Source: SZUA-430 sp034440355 (GTDB lineage Bacteria; Pseudomonadota; Alphaproteobacteria; Micropepsales; Micropepsaceae). Taken from it: a DNA stretch of 64,000 nt. Where the stretch lies: assembly GCA_034440355.1 (NCBI GenBank), contig JAWXBY010000087.1:4743-68742 (forward strand), written 5' to 3'. Below, in pieces: positions 49,618 through 58,273 of this stretch (position 1 is its first letter; each line of letters begins with the position of its first letter). The translations under genes and the position numbers were made by a program. The notes under the pieces were generated by a model that was given only the letters and a program-made list of their open reading frames with translations, was not told where the DNA came from and made no database searches.

Positions 49618-52600
49618 ATGATCCGCCTACGTTCACAGAAGCTTATGTCGGGTGTTTCGACGCTGGCCGTCTTAGCGTCCTTTGGGATGGCCGATCCGCT
49701 TCTGGCGGCCGGCACCGACGTCAACGGTCCGGGCAACGTCCCCGCGATCAACACGCAGACGACGAACGATCTCGATTACCTCGACATCGACACCAACGCG
49801 AATGTCGGCGCGACGGGCGGCAACAGCATCCTGAACAACGCGGGCACGATCCTCGGCAACACGGCGGGCATTTCGCTCCGGATCGACGACAGCGTCCTTC
49901 AAGGCGCCATCACCAACAACGGTTCGATCGGTTCGACGACAGCGGACGCCATCGACATCACGAACAGCACGATCGGCGGCGGGCTGTTTAACAACGGGCT
50001 CCTCACGGCGGACGGCGCCGGCGCCATTGCCATCGACATCAACGGCAACTCGATCTTCAATGGCGGCATCACCAACACCGGCACGGCCACAGCCGACGCC
50101 TCGGTGATCAGCATCAACAGCGGCATCTTCACGGGCGGCATCGTCAACTCCGGGCGCCTCATTTCGGCGAACGGCAGCGGCATCTACATCAACAACGGCG
50201 TCGACTTCTCGGGCGGCATTAACAACAGCGGCACAATCGACGCGTCCTCGTCGGGCATCGACATCGACGCCGACAGCTTCGCGGGCGGCGTCACCAACTC
50301 CGGCCTCATCACGACCGCCACCAGCACCGCGCTCTACTGGTCCGGTGGCGTCTTCACCGGCGGCATCAACAACAGCGGCACGATCGTAACGGGCGACACC
50401 AGTGGTTTTGCCGTCTATATCGGCGGCGACTCCTTTGCTGGCGGCATCGTCAACTCCGGCAGTATTTTGGCCGAAGCCGGCGCCAGCGCCATCGCCATCG
50501 ACATAGACGCTGGCCTGGTCCAGGGCGGCATCAACAACACCGCGACCGGCACGATCTCCGGCTCGGGCACCGGCATCTATTTTGGCGGCGACTTGTTCCA
50601 AGGCGGCCTCACCAACTCGGGCTTGATCACGTCGCAAAACAACGCGCTTGAGTTCAGCACCGGCGAGTTCCAGGGCGGAATCAACAACACGGCGACCGGC
50701 ACGATCGTCGGCGACGACTACGCCATCGAGGTCGTCAACGACACGTTCCTCGGCGGTATCACGAACGCCGGTCTCATTCAGTCGGTTTCGAACACTGCCA
50801 TCTCCATCAATAACTCTCTGTTCGAAGGCGGCATCAACAACTCCGGCACGATCCAATCGGCCAGCACCGCCATCTCGATCAACAGCACCACGTTCAATGG
50901 CGGCATCACCAACAGCGGCTTGATCACCTCCGACAGCAGCCACTATGCGATCGAGATCTCCGGCGACACCTTTAACGGCGGCATCGTCAACAGCGGCTCG
51001 ATCTACGCCGACACCTCCTACGCGATCTACTTCAACGGCACGACATTCAACGGCGGCATCAACAACACCGCGACCGGCGTCATCGAAGCCGCCGACAGTT
51101 ACGCGGTCTACTTGAGCGGCACCTCGTTCAACGGCGGCGTCACGAACGCCGGCGTTATTCATGCCCAAGCGTCCACCGCCCTCTACGTCAACAACACGAC
51201 GTTCTCGGGCGGCATCAACAACTCCGGCACGATCGTCGCCGACACCGGCGGCTACGGCATCTACACCAGCAACACCTCGTTCACCGGCGGCATCAACAAC
51301 AGCGGCACGATCCAGGGCGGCCAAAGCTATTCCGGCCTCTACATCGATGACACCACCTTTGCGGGTGGCGTCACCAACAGCGGCCTCATCGCGTCCGGTT
51401 CCACCGGCGACTACGGCGTCTACGTCGGCGCCGACTCGTTCTCGGGCGGCATCAACAACACCGCCACCGGCACGATTGCAGGCGCGGATGACTACGCCCT
51501 CTACATTAGCGGAACGACCTTCCAGGGCGGTATCACCAACGCGGGCTTGATCCAATCTGACCCGACCGACGGCTACGGCATCTATATCTCGAACACGACG
51601 TTCTCGGGCGGGATCAACAACACGGCCACCGGCACGATTGCCGCCGACAGTTACGGCATCTATGTCTCGAACACGACGTTCGAGGGCGGCATCACCAACG
51701 CCGGTCTCATCACCTCCGCCGACACCTACGGCATCTATATCTCGAACACCACGTTCACCGGCGGCATCAACAACTCCGGAACCATCGAAGCGCTGAACTA
51801 CACCGGCATCGGGATCAGCAACACCACCTTTGTAGGCGGCCTGACGAACTCCGGCCTCATCGACGCCGGCACATCGGGCGTCAACGTCTCGGTGACCAAC
51901 TGGACCGGCGGCTTCAACAATACGGCAACCGGCGTCATCCGGACGCTGGAAAGCACCGGCGTCAATCTGAGCGTTACAAACTGGCAGGGTGACTTCACGA
52001 ACGACGGGACCATCTTGGCCGCTACCGACGGTACGCTGGTCAACAACTACGGCACCGGCGTCTATATGAACGTCACCAATTTCTCCGGCAACTTCGTCAA
52101 CAACGGCCTGATCAGCGGCGGCGCCGACTCCGGTACGGGCGTCTACATGTTCGGCGCGCTGTTTGACGGCGACGTGACGAACACCGGCACGATCATATCG
52201 ACGGGCGGCTACGACGGCCTTGGGCTCAACCACACGCTCTACACCGGCGATGTGACCAACAGCGGCACCATCCTGACGGCGGCCGGCGGCAACGGCATCT
52301 ACGTCGGCTCCAGCACAACGATCGCCGGCGCGCTGACCAACTCCGGACTCATCGATCCCGACTACGGCATCTACGTCGATGGCGCGGTTCAGGGCGGCAT
52401 CTTCAACTCCGGCACGATCCTGGCGACGGTCGCCGGCATCGACCTGACCACGGCCAACACCACCGATCCGCTCGCGGTCGCGCCGTTGGGCGGTCACACG
52501 ATCACGCAGACCGCAGGCCTCATCCAAGGCAACAGCGCTCTCGACGGCACCGGCACCGTCGAAATCGCCCTCAACATGGATCAGTCGGGCACGGAGTTTG

Positions 52601-54411
52601 ACGACACGTTCAACGCCAACGGCGGCGCGATGGATGGCGACATCGTCGGCGGTGGTGGCGACGACATCGAAGTCGCCGGCAACTTCAGCTACCTCCGCGG
52701 CACCGCGTCGGACATCGATCAACTCACGGTCACGAGCGGCGTGGGCGTGTTCGGTTCGTCCGGTGTAACCGTCAACGGCGACGGCGTAACCTTCACCAGT
52801 CTCGAAGACATGGTGGTCAATGGCGGCGTTGCACATCTCGACGACGACACCACCAGCAACATCACCGACGATTTGACGATGGGCCCGGCAGGGACGCTCT
52901 CGTTCCTCGTCACCACGAACGAAGCCGTTCACGGTCTCGTCGCGGCCGGCGACGACGCGAACCTCGACGGCACCCTGCAGGTGGCGATCGATCCGTCGTC
53001 CTTCGCCGTAGCAGCGCTCGACACCTACACCTACGACAACATCATCACCGGTCAGACGTTCGGCAGCTTCGACGCCGCCACGACGACGTCTCTCTTCTGG
53101 CTCGCGGATGAAACGGTCAACGCCAACGACGTCGATGTTACGATCAACCGCGTGGACTTCGGCGACGTGCTGGACCAGCTTGGCCTTATCCAAACCCAGA
53201 ACCAGCAAGCGGTCGGTAACACGCTGGAAGAGATCTTCCAGTGGGTTCAGGTCAACGGACCGGTGGGCAACGAGTTCGACGATCTCTTCGTGGCCCTCTT
53301 CGGCACGTCGGATCCGGCCGAAGTTCTCGCCATGTACAACGAGATCAGCGGCGCCGAGCACGCTCAGGTTCAGCAGTCGATCCTGCATGCCTCGATGCTC
53401 TTCAACACGATCGTCGGCGAACAAACGGACCGCACGCTGCTCACGCTTGACGGCGCGCGCTTCGCCAACATGGGTGCGCAACGCTACGCTTCGGCGGCCA
53501 CGATCATGGCCAACGACGCATCGACCGCATCGGTCGGCGGCAGCAACGGCCTGAACCGCGGCGCCAGCGGCGCATCGGTCTGGGCGCGCGGCTTCGGCGA
53601 GTGGACCAACACCGACGGCGACGTAGAGGCGCCGGGCTATGAAGGCGACTCGACCGGTCTGGCCGGTGGCGTCGACTTCGCGCTCGGCAGCAACGCCACC
53701 CTCGGCGGCGCGGTCGTCTACTCGAACACGGATGTCGACTTCGACTCGCCGGGCGACGACGCAGAGTTCGACTCCTGGCAGGTTGGCCTCTACGGCAACT
53801 ACGGCTTCGGTCACTTCTACGGTGCCGGTTCGGCGAGCTACGCTTGGCACGATGTGTCGACCGTGCGCACAATCCAGCTGCCGGTTCCGGGTGCGCCCTT
53901 CACGGCCCTCGCAGGCTACGACGCCTCGGCCTGGTCCGTGGCTGGTGAACTCGGCGGCATCTGGCCTCTCGGCCGCGTGAACGTGCAGCCCTCGATCGGT
54001 CTCGCCTACACGGGCGCCGACACCGATGGCTTCACCGAAACGGGCAACGCGGGCGCCTACACGCTCGACGTCAGCAGCACGGACGCCGACAGCTTCGCCG
54101 GTATCCTCGCTCTGCGCGCCTCGGGTCTGTGGACCATGGGTCAAACCCGCGTCGTGCCGGACATCAAGGTCGGCTGGCGTCATGAGTTCAATGACGACCG
54201 CCAGACGTTCACGGCCCTCTACCTGGGCGACCCGACCGAAACGCCCTTCACGATCGTCTCCTCTGAAGTCCAGCAAGACGCAGCGCTGGTCAGCGCCGGC
54301 CTCACCTTCGGCCTGACCAACAACCTGGAACTCTTCGGCGACATCAATGGCCTCTACAGCTCCGACTCCGCATCGACGAACGCCTCAGGCGGCGTCCGCC
54401 TGACCTGGTAA
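49618..54411 (+). CDS. Large autotransporter with 33 beta-helix repeats
   Basis: This is 1,597 residues from the ATG at 49618 (preceded by GGGGAGC); an earlier in-frame ATG at 49519 lacks a sensible leader. It has a signal peptide (MIRLRSQKLMSGVSTLAVLASFGMADPLLAA), then a passenger of about 33 repeats of 24-27 residues, each with a core like FxGGI(N/T)N(S/A)G(L/T)I. After the repeats come GGDDIEVAGNF-type strands, a linker helix (NQQAVGNTLEEIFQWV) and a C-terminal autotransporter beta-barrel (SVWARGFGEWTNTDGDVEAPGYEGDSTGLAGGVDFAL to GGVRLTW, ending in Trp). Type V secretion takes the passenger through the outer membrane. It is likely an adhesin or surface matrix protein. Confidence 0.92.
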   Translation: MIRLRSQKLMSGVSTLAVLASFGMADPLLAAGTDVNGPGNVPAINTQTTNDLDYLDIDTNANVGATGGNSILNNAGTILGNTAGISLRIDDSVLQGAITNNGSIGSTTADAIDITNSTIGGGLFNNGLLTADGAGAIAIDINGNSIFNGGITNTGTATADASVISINSGIFTGGIVNSGRLISANGSGIYINNGVDFSGGINNSGTIDASSSGIDIDADSFAGGVTNSGLITTATSTALYWSGGVFTGGINNSGTIVTGDTSGFAVYIGGDSFAGGIVNSGSILAEAGASAIAIDIDAGLVQGGINNTATGTISGSGTGIYFGGDLFQGGLTNSGLITSQNNALEFSTGEFQGGINNTATGTIVGDDYAIEVVNDTFLGGITNAGLIQSVSNTAISINNSLFEGGINNSGTIQSASTAISINSTTFNGGITNSGLITSDSSHYAIEISGDTFNGGIVNSGSIYADTSYAIYFNGTTFNGGINNTATGVIEAADSYAVYLSGTSFNGGVTNAGVIHAQASTALYVNNTTFSGGINNSGTIVADTGGYGIYTSNTSFTGGINNSGTIQGGQSYSGLYIDDTTFAGGVTNSGLIASGSTGDYGVYVGADSFSGGINNTATGTIAGADDYALYISGTTFQGGITNAGLIQSDPTDGYGIYISNTTFSGGINNTATGTIAADSYGIYVSNTTFEGGITNAGLITSADTYGIYISNTTFTGGINNSGTIEALNYTGIGISNTTFVGGLTNSGLIDAGTSGVNVSVTNWTGGFNNTATGVIRTLESTGVNLSVTNWQGDFTNDGTILAATDGTLVNNYGTGVYMNVTNFSGNFVNNGLISGGADSGTGVYMFGALFDGDVTNTGTIISTGGYDGLGLNHTLYTGDVTNSGTILTAAGGNGIYVGSSTTIAGALTNSGLIDPDYGIYVDGAVQGGIFNSGTILATVAGIDLTTANTTDPLAVAPLGGHTITQTAGLIQGNSALDGTGTVEIALNMDQSGTEFDDTFNANGGAMDGDIVGGGGDDIEVAGNFSYLRGTASDIDQLTVTSGVGVFGSSGVTVNGDGVTFTSLEDMVVNGGVAHLDDDTTSNITDDLTMGPAGTLSFLVTTNEAVHGLVAAGDDANLDGTLQVAIDPSSFAVAALDTYTYDNIITGQTFGSFDAATTTSLFWLADETVNANDVDVTINRVDFGDVLDQLGLIQTQNQQAVGNTLEEIFQWVQVNGPVGNEFDDLFVALFGTSDPAEVLAMYNEISGAEHAQVQQSILHASMLFNTIVGEQTDRTLLTLDGARFANMGAQRYASAATIMANDASTASVGGSNGLNRGASGASVWARGFGEWTNTDGDVEAPGYEGDSTGLAGGVDFALGSNATLGGAVVYSNTDVDFDSPGDDAEFDSWQVGLYGNYGFGHFYGAGSASYAWHDVSTVRTIQLPVPGAPFTALAGYDASAWSVAGELGGIWPLGRVNVQPSIGLAYTGADTDGFTETGNAGAYTLDVSSTDADSFAGILALRASGLWTMGQTRVVPDIKVGWRHEFNDDRQTFTALYLGDPTETPFTIVSSEVQQDAALVSAGLTFGLTNNLELFGDINGLYSSDSASTNASGGVRLTW
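49888..52440 (+). repeat. 33 in-frame beta-helix coding repeats
   Basis: About 33 tandem units of 72-81 bases encode the passenger. Each unit carries a version of GGCGGCATCAACAACAGCGG. Unit length varies by whole codons, and NNTATG variants insert an extra residue. The repeats are diverged enough to keep the frame stable. They are coding rather than a mobile or CRISPR repeat. Confidence 0.85.
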
Positions 54412-54441
54412 TCGGCGCAAAGCCAAATCGAATAGAAGGCG

Positions 54442-54475
54442 AGGGCGGCTCATCGAGCCGCCCTTCGTCGTTTCC
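54442..54475 (+). terminator. Terminator after the first autotransporter
   Basis: 10-base arms (54442-54451 and 54455-54464) enclose ATC, followed by a T-containing tail (TCGTCGTTT). The U-run is imperfect. Confidence 0.6.
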
Positions 54476-54490
54476 ACCGCCACGGCAATG

Positions 54491-54646
54491 GCGACTCAGC
54501 TTCACCACAAAGCCTCGAAGCACTCTAAGATTCACAAAGCTGGCTTTCCTGTTGGCGCGCAGCGCCGATCATGCCCGTTGCCTGCGGCGCCAGACATCTT
54601 TGTGAACCTTTGAGTGCTTCGAGGCTTCGTGGTGAAGCTGAGTCTC
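54491..54646. repeat. Palindromic intergenic repeat, copy A
   Basis: Outer arms of 49 bases (54491-54539 and 54598-54646) are inverted complements with about four mismatches. The loop has a smaller palindrome (GGCGCGCAGCGCC) and a GTTGCCTGCGGCGC stretch. A related element is at 62824-62972: both begin GCGACTCAGCTTCACCAC or GACGACTCAGCTTCACCAC and share the loop core. It lies between the terminator of one autotransporter and the leader of the next. There is no gene in it; it looks like a miniature mobile repeat. Confidence 0.8.
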
Positions 54647-54844
54647 CGTTGCACATCCGCCTCAAGCGCGACCCGTCCTAACGAAACCACACCACGCCCG
54701 CGCGCCGTTAACGCGCTCTTAGCCATAACCCCTCAACTTCGGTTCCCAGCAGTTCGACCGGCGATGGGTCGGCCGCGTCTCGGGGCGGGACGCGGCCACC
54801 ACTTTCCAGATTCGGTCGGCCGGTGTTTCGAGGGGAAGGTTTCC

Positions 54845-57800
54845 ATGAGCGTGCGTTCGCGGATTTTGTCCGGCGTTTCTCTGATTTCCATGTTGGCCGC
54901 GGCAGGTGCCGTCGGCCCGGCGACAGCCGCCGACACATTGTCGGGCCCGGCCGTGTTCGCCCCCTATACCAACGCCGAGACCGACACGGTCACGATCGAC
55001 CTGGACGCGACCGTCGACGCCGACGAGAACAACGACAGCTTCATCAACCTCATCCCGATGAGCGACGCAGGCTCGATCCTGACCATCGACGACAGCTACC
55101 TTATCGGTGACATCGTCAACCACGGCTCGATGGTGTCGTCGGCCGGCAACGGCATCGACATCCTCAACGATTCGCAGGTCGACGGCGGCATCCTGAACAC
55201 CGGCCTGATCGGCGCCGAAGTCGGTATCTTCATCGACGACGACAGCTCGGTCGCCGGCGGCATCCTGAACGAAGGCTCCATCGTCGCCGTCTCGACGGCC
55301 ATCCTGCTTGGCGACGACAGCGAGATCCTGGGCGGCATCACCAACTCCGGCGGCCTGATCGAAGGCGCGCTCGGCATCAACGTATCGGATGCGCAGGCCG
55401 AACTTCACGGCGGCATCACGAACGAAGTCGACAGCGTCATCCGCGGCACCACGACCGCCGCGATCCAGTTCACCGGCGCCATCCTCAGCGGCGGCATCAC
55501 GAACTCGGGCACCATCGACGGCACCGGCGTCGCCAACGGCATCAACATCCTGGGCGGCACGATCACCGGCGGCATCACGAACAACGAAGGCGCACTCATC
55601 CAGGTCGCGGGAAGCAGCGTCACAGCCATCATCGTCCGCGACGCGACCTTCATCGGCAACATCACCAACGACGGCGTCATCCTGGCCGAAGGCAGCTCGG
55701 CGCTCGGCGTGATCATCTCCGGCACCACCGACTTCACCGGCAACGTCACGAACAGCGCCACCGGCACCATCAGCGCCGACACGACCGCCCTCCTCATCAG
55801 CAACGTCACCTTCACCGGCAACGTCTCGAACGCCGGCGAAATAACGTCGGCCGACGGCGACGGCGTCGACATTTCGGCCACCACCTTCACCGGCAACTTC
55901 ACGAACGAGGCCGGCGGCGAAATCACCGGCGGCAGCGACGGCGTCTATCTCGGCGGCACGACCTTCACCGGCGACATCCTCAACGACGGCGACATCACCG
56001 CCCTCTCGTCGACCGGCATTTACATCGCCACCACGAACGTTACCGGTAACCTGACCAACAACGGCGTCATCGCCGCCACCAGCGGCAACGGCATTGTCGT
56101 CACCGCCGCCTCAACCCTGACCGGCAACATCACGAACGGCGCGACCGGCACGATCAGCGCCCTGACCTACGGCATCGCGATCGACGGCATCCTCACCGGC
56201 ACGCTGACCAACGACGGCCTAATCGACCCCTCGTACGGCATCAACGTCACGGGCCAGGTCAACGGCGGTATCGTCAATTCCGGCACCATTCTCGCCACCA
56301 TCGCAGGTATCGACCTCACCGGCGCCGACGCCGCGCACACGATCACTCAGAGCGCGGGCCTGATCCAAGGCCGCTCCGCCGATGACCTGACGACGACCGT
56401 CGCGCTCGACCTCGATCAATCCGGCGTCGAGTACGACGACACGGTCAACCTGAACGGCGGCGAGATCGACGGCAACATCGACGGCGGCGGCGCCGACGAC
56501 GTAATCGTCGGCGGCGATGTCGCGCTACGCCGCGGCACGGTCGACGCCCTCGACCAGTTTGACGTCGACACCGGCCGCGCGCTTCTCGGCGCGCAAGTAC
56601 GCGGCGAAGACGGCGAAGGCCTGACGGTCACCAACGTCAACTCGATGACCGTCACGGCGGGCAGCGTCTATCTCGACGACAACACGACGGTCGACCTCGT
56701 CAACGACTACACCCAGGGCGGCGAAGGCACCGTCGAGTTCTTCCTGACCACCGACACGACCACCCACGGCCAGATCAACGCCGGCAACGACGCGATTCTC
56801 GACGGCGCGCTGATCGCGGTCGTCGACGGTGCGGACTTCGCCTCCATCGGCGGCGACACCTTCACCTATCAAGACCTCATCACGGGCAGCATCTCCGGCA
56901 CGTTTGCGAACGTATCGACGACCTCGCTCTTCTTCGAGGCCGAAGCCGACTACGGCGCGAACTTCGTCGACCTGGAATTGATCCGCCAAGGCTTCGCCGA
57001 CGCGCTGATCCTCCCGGGCTTGACGCAAAACCAGCAGGCGGTCGGCGGCGCGCTGGAAGACATCTACGACGGCGGCGCTTTCGGCTCCGACTTCGAAGAC
57101 CTCTTCAACCACCTCCTCGGTCTGCCCGTCGGTTCGGAAGAAGAAGTCGCCCACATCTACGACGAACTCGCCGGCGCCGAACACGCCGATATTCAGGAAA
57201 TCGGCCTGCGCGTCAGCCACGCCTTCACCGACGCGATCGGCGAGCGCATGGACGACATGAAGTCCGAGGCCGCCTCGAAGACGGCAAGCCTCGGCCTGCG
57301 CCGCTACGCCGACGCCGGCACGTCCGCCAACGACGGCGAACCGTCGCGCCGCCGCCACCACAGCGCGCAGGAACGCATGGGCATCTCGGTCTGGGGCCGC
57401 GGCTACGGCGCATGGACCAACGCGGATGGCGACGCCGAAGCGGCAGGCTACGACCAAGACACCGGCGGCGTCGCCGGCGGCATCGACGTCGCAGTCGACC
57501 ACAACTGGAACGTCGGCGGCGCAGTCGGCTGGTCGACCAGCGACGTCGAATTCGCGACCGCGGGCGACGAAGTCGATGTCGACAGCTTCCAGTTCGCGGG
57601 CTACGCGGCTTACGAAACCGGCCGCTACTACGGCGACGCGATCGTCAGCTTCGGCTTCAACGACGTGACGTCGACGCGCTTGATCGAACTCGGCTTCGAC
57701 GACTTCATCGCCAACGCCAACTACGACTCGAACACCTTCGGCGTCCACGGCGAATTCGGCGCCGTATTCGACGGTGGCCGCGTCGATGTCACGCCGTTCA

Positions 57801-58210
57801 TCGCGGTCGGCTATATGTCGAACTCGACCGACGGCTTCTCCGAATCCGGCGCAGGCGACTTCGGCCTTGTCGTCGCCGACAGCGATGCCGACAGCCTGAC
57901 CTCGACGCTGGGCATGCGCTTCTCCGGCGCCTGGCAGGCCGGCGGCGTGCGGCTGGTCCCGAAGACGGAGCTCGCCTGGCGCCACGAATTCCTCGACGAA
58001 CGCCAAGGCTTCAGCGCTGCCTTCCTCGAAGACCCGACGACGCCGTTCTCGATCGTCTCGTCCTCGCTATCGCGCGACAGCGCCCTGGTCAACGCCGGCG
58101 TCGGCGCGCAGGTCTCGAGAAACTTCGTCCTCTTCCTCGACTACAACGGCGTCTTGAACAGCACCGCCAACACCCACACCGCCTCGGCCGGCCTCCGCGC
58201 CACCTGGTAG
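54845..58210 (+). CDS. Second autotransporter with 16 beta-helix repeats
   Basis: This is 1,121 residues from the ATG at 54845 (Shine-Dalgarno GGGGAAGG); the longer frame upstream runs through the intergenic repeat and is rejected. It has a signal peptide (MSVRSRILSGVSLISMLAAAGAVGPATA), a passenger with about 16 repeats (first seven of GGI type, later ones of FTGN(I/V)TN type), then the same linker region (NQQAVGGALEDIYDGG) and beta-barrel (ISVWGRGYGAWTNADGDAEAAGYDQDTGGVAGGID to AGLRATW) as the first. It is a clear paralogue of the first gene with half the repeat number. Likely a surface adhesin or matrix protein. Confidence 0.92.
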   Translation: MSVRSRILSGVSLISMLAAAGAVGPATAADTLSGPAVFAPYTNAETDTVTIDLDATVDADENNDSFINLIPMSDAGSILTIDDSYLIGDIVNHGSMVSSAGNGIDILNDSQVDGGILNTGLIGAEVGIFIDDDSSVAGGILNEGSIVAVSTAILLGDDSEILGGITNSGGLIEGALGINVSDAQAELHGGITNEVDSVIRGTTTAAIQFTGAILSGGITNSGTIDGTGVANGINILGGTITGGITNNEGALIQVAGSSVTAIIVRDATFIGNITNDGVILAEGSSALGVIISGTTDFTGNVTNSATGTISADTTALLISNVTFTGNVSNAGEITSADGDGVDISATTFTGNFTNEAGGEITGGSDGVYLGGTTFTGDILNDGDITALSSTGIYIATTNVTGNLTNNGVIAATSGNGIVVTAASTLTGNITNGATGTISALTYGIAIDGILTGTLTNDGLIDPSYGINVTGQVNGGIVNSGTILATIAGIDLTGADAAHTITQSAGLIQGRSADDLTTTVALDLDQSGVEYDDTVNLNGGEIDGNIDGGGADDVIVGGDVALRRGTVDALDQFDVDTGRALLGAQVRGEDGEGLTVTNVNSMTVTAGSVYLDDNTTVDLVNDYTQGGEGTVEFFLTTDTTTHGQINAGNDAILDGALIAVVDGADFASIGGDTFTYQDLITGSISGTFANVSTTSLFFEAEADYGANFVDLELIRQGFADALILPGLTQNQQAVGGALEDIYDGGAFGSDFEDLFNHLLGLPVGSEEEVAHIYDELAGAEHADIQEIGLRVSHAFTDAIGERMDDMKSEAASKTASLGLRRYADAGTSANDGEPSRRRHHSAQERMGISVWGRGYGAWTNADGDAEAAGYDQDTGGVAGGIDVAVDHNWNVGGAVGWSTSDVEFATAGDEVDVDSFQFAGYAAYETGRYYGDAIVSFGFNDVTSTRLIELGFDDFIANANYDSNTFGVHGEFGAVFDGGRVDVTPFIAVGYMSNSTDGFSESGAGDFGLVVADSDADSLTSTLGMRFSGAWQAGGVRLVPKTELAWRHEFLDERQGFSAAFLEDPTTPFSIVSSSLSRDSALVNAGVGAQVSRNFVLFLDYNGVLNSTANTHTASAGLRATW
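55090..56310 (+). repeat. 16 in-frame beta-helix coding repeats
   Basis: These are tandem units of about 72-81 bases. The first part encodes GGI(L/T)N-type rungs and the second FTGN(V/I)TN-type rungs, so there are two sub-families in one passenger. They are coding, not mobile. Confidence 0.8.
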
Positions 58211-58224
58211 TCGAAACACAGACG

Positions 58225-58258
58225 AAAAAAAGGGCGGCCCACGTGGCCGCCCTTCGCG
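58225..58258. terminator. Bidirectional terminator
   Basis: 10-base arms (58230-58239 and 58245-58254) enclose CACGT. The minus strand has a run of seven T after the hairpin; the plus strand has GCGTTTT. It serves the second autotransporter and the converging VWA lipoprotein gene. Confidence 0.85.
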
Positions 58259-58273
58259 TTTTGGAAGCGAGCG

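Noticed and set aside
49888..52440. Regularly spaced repeats resembling a CRISPR-like or tandem array
   Set aside because: The unit length is a multiple of three, units vary in sequence and are continuous in one reading frame as beta-helix rungs.
49672..54276. 1,534-residue open frame antisense to the first autotransporter
   Set aside because: It mirrors the codon composition of the repeat-rich gene on the other strand and has no signal, domain or ribosome site. The plus-strand protein has clear signal, passenger and barrel.
54614..54844. N-terminal extension of the second autotransporter
   Set aside because: The extension crosses the palindromic repeat, and a good signal peptide with ribosome site begins at 54845.
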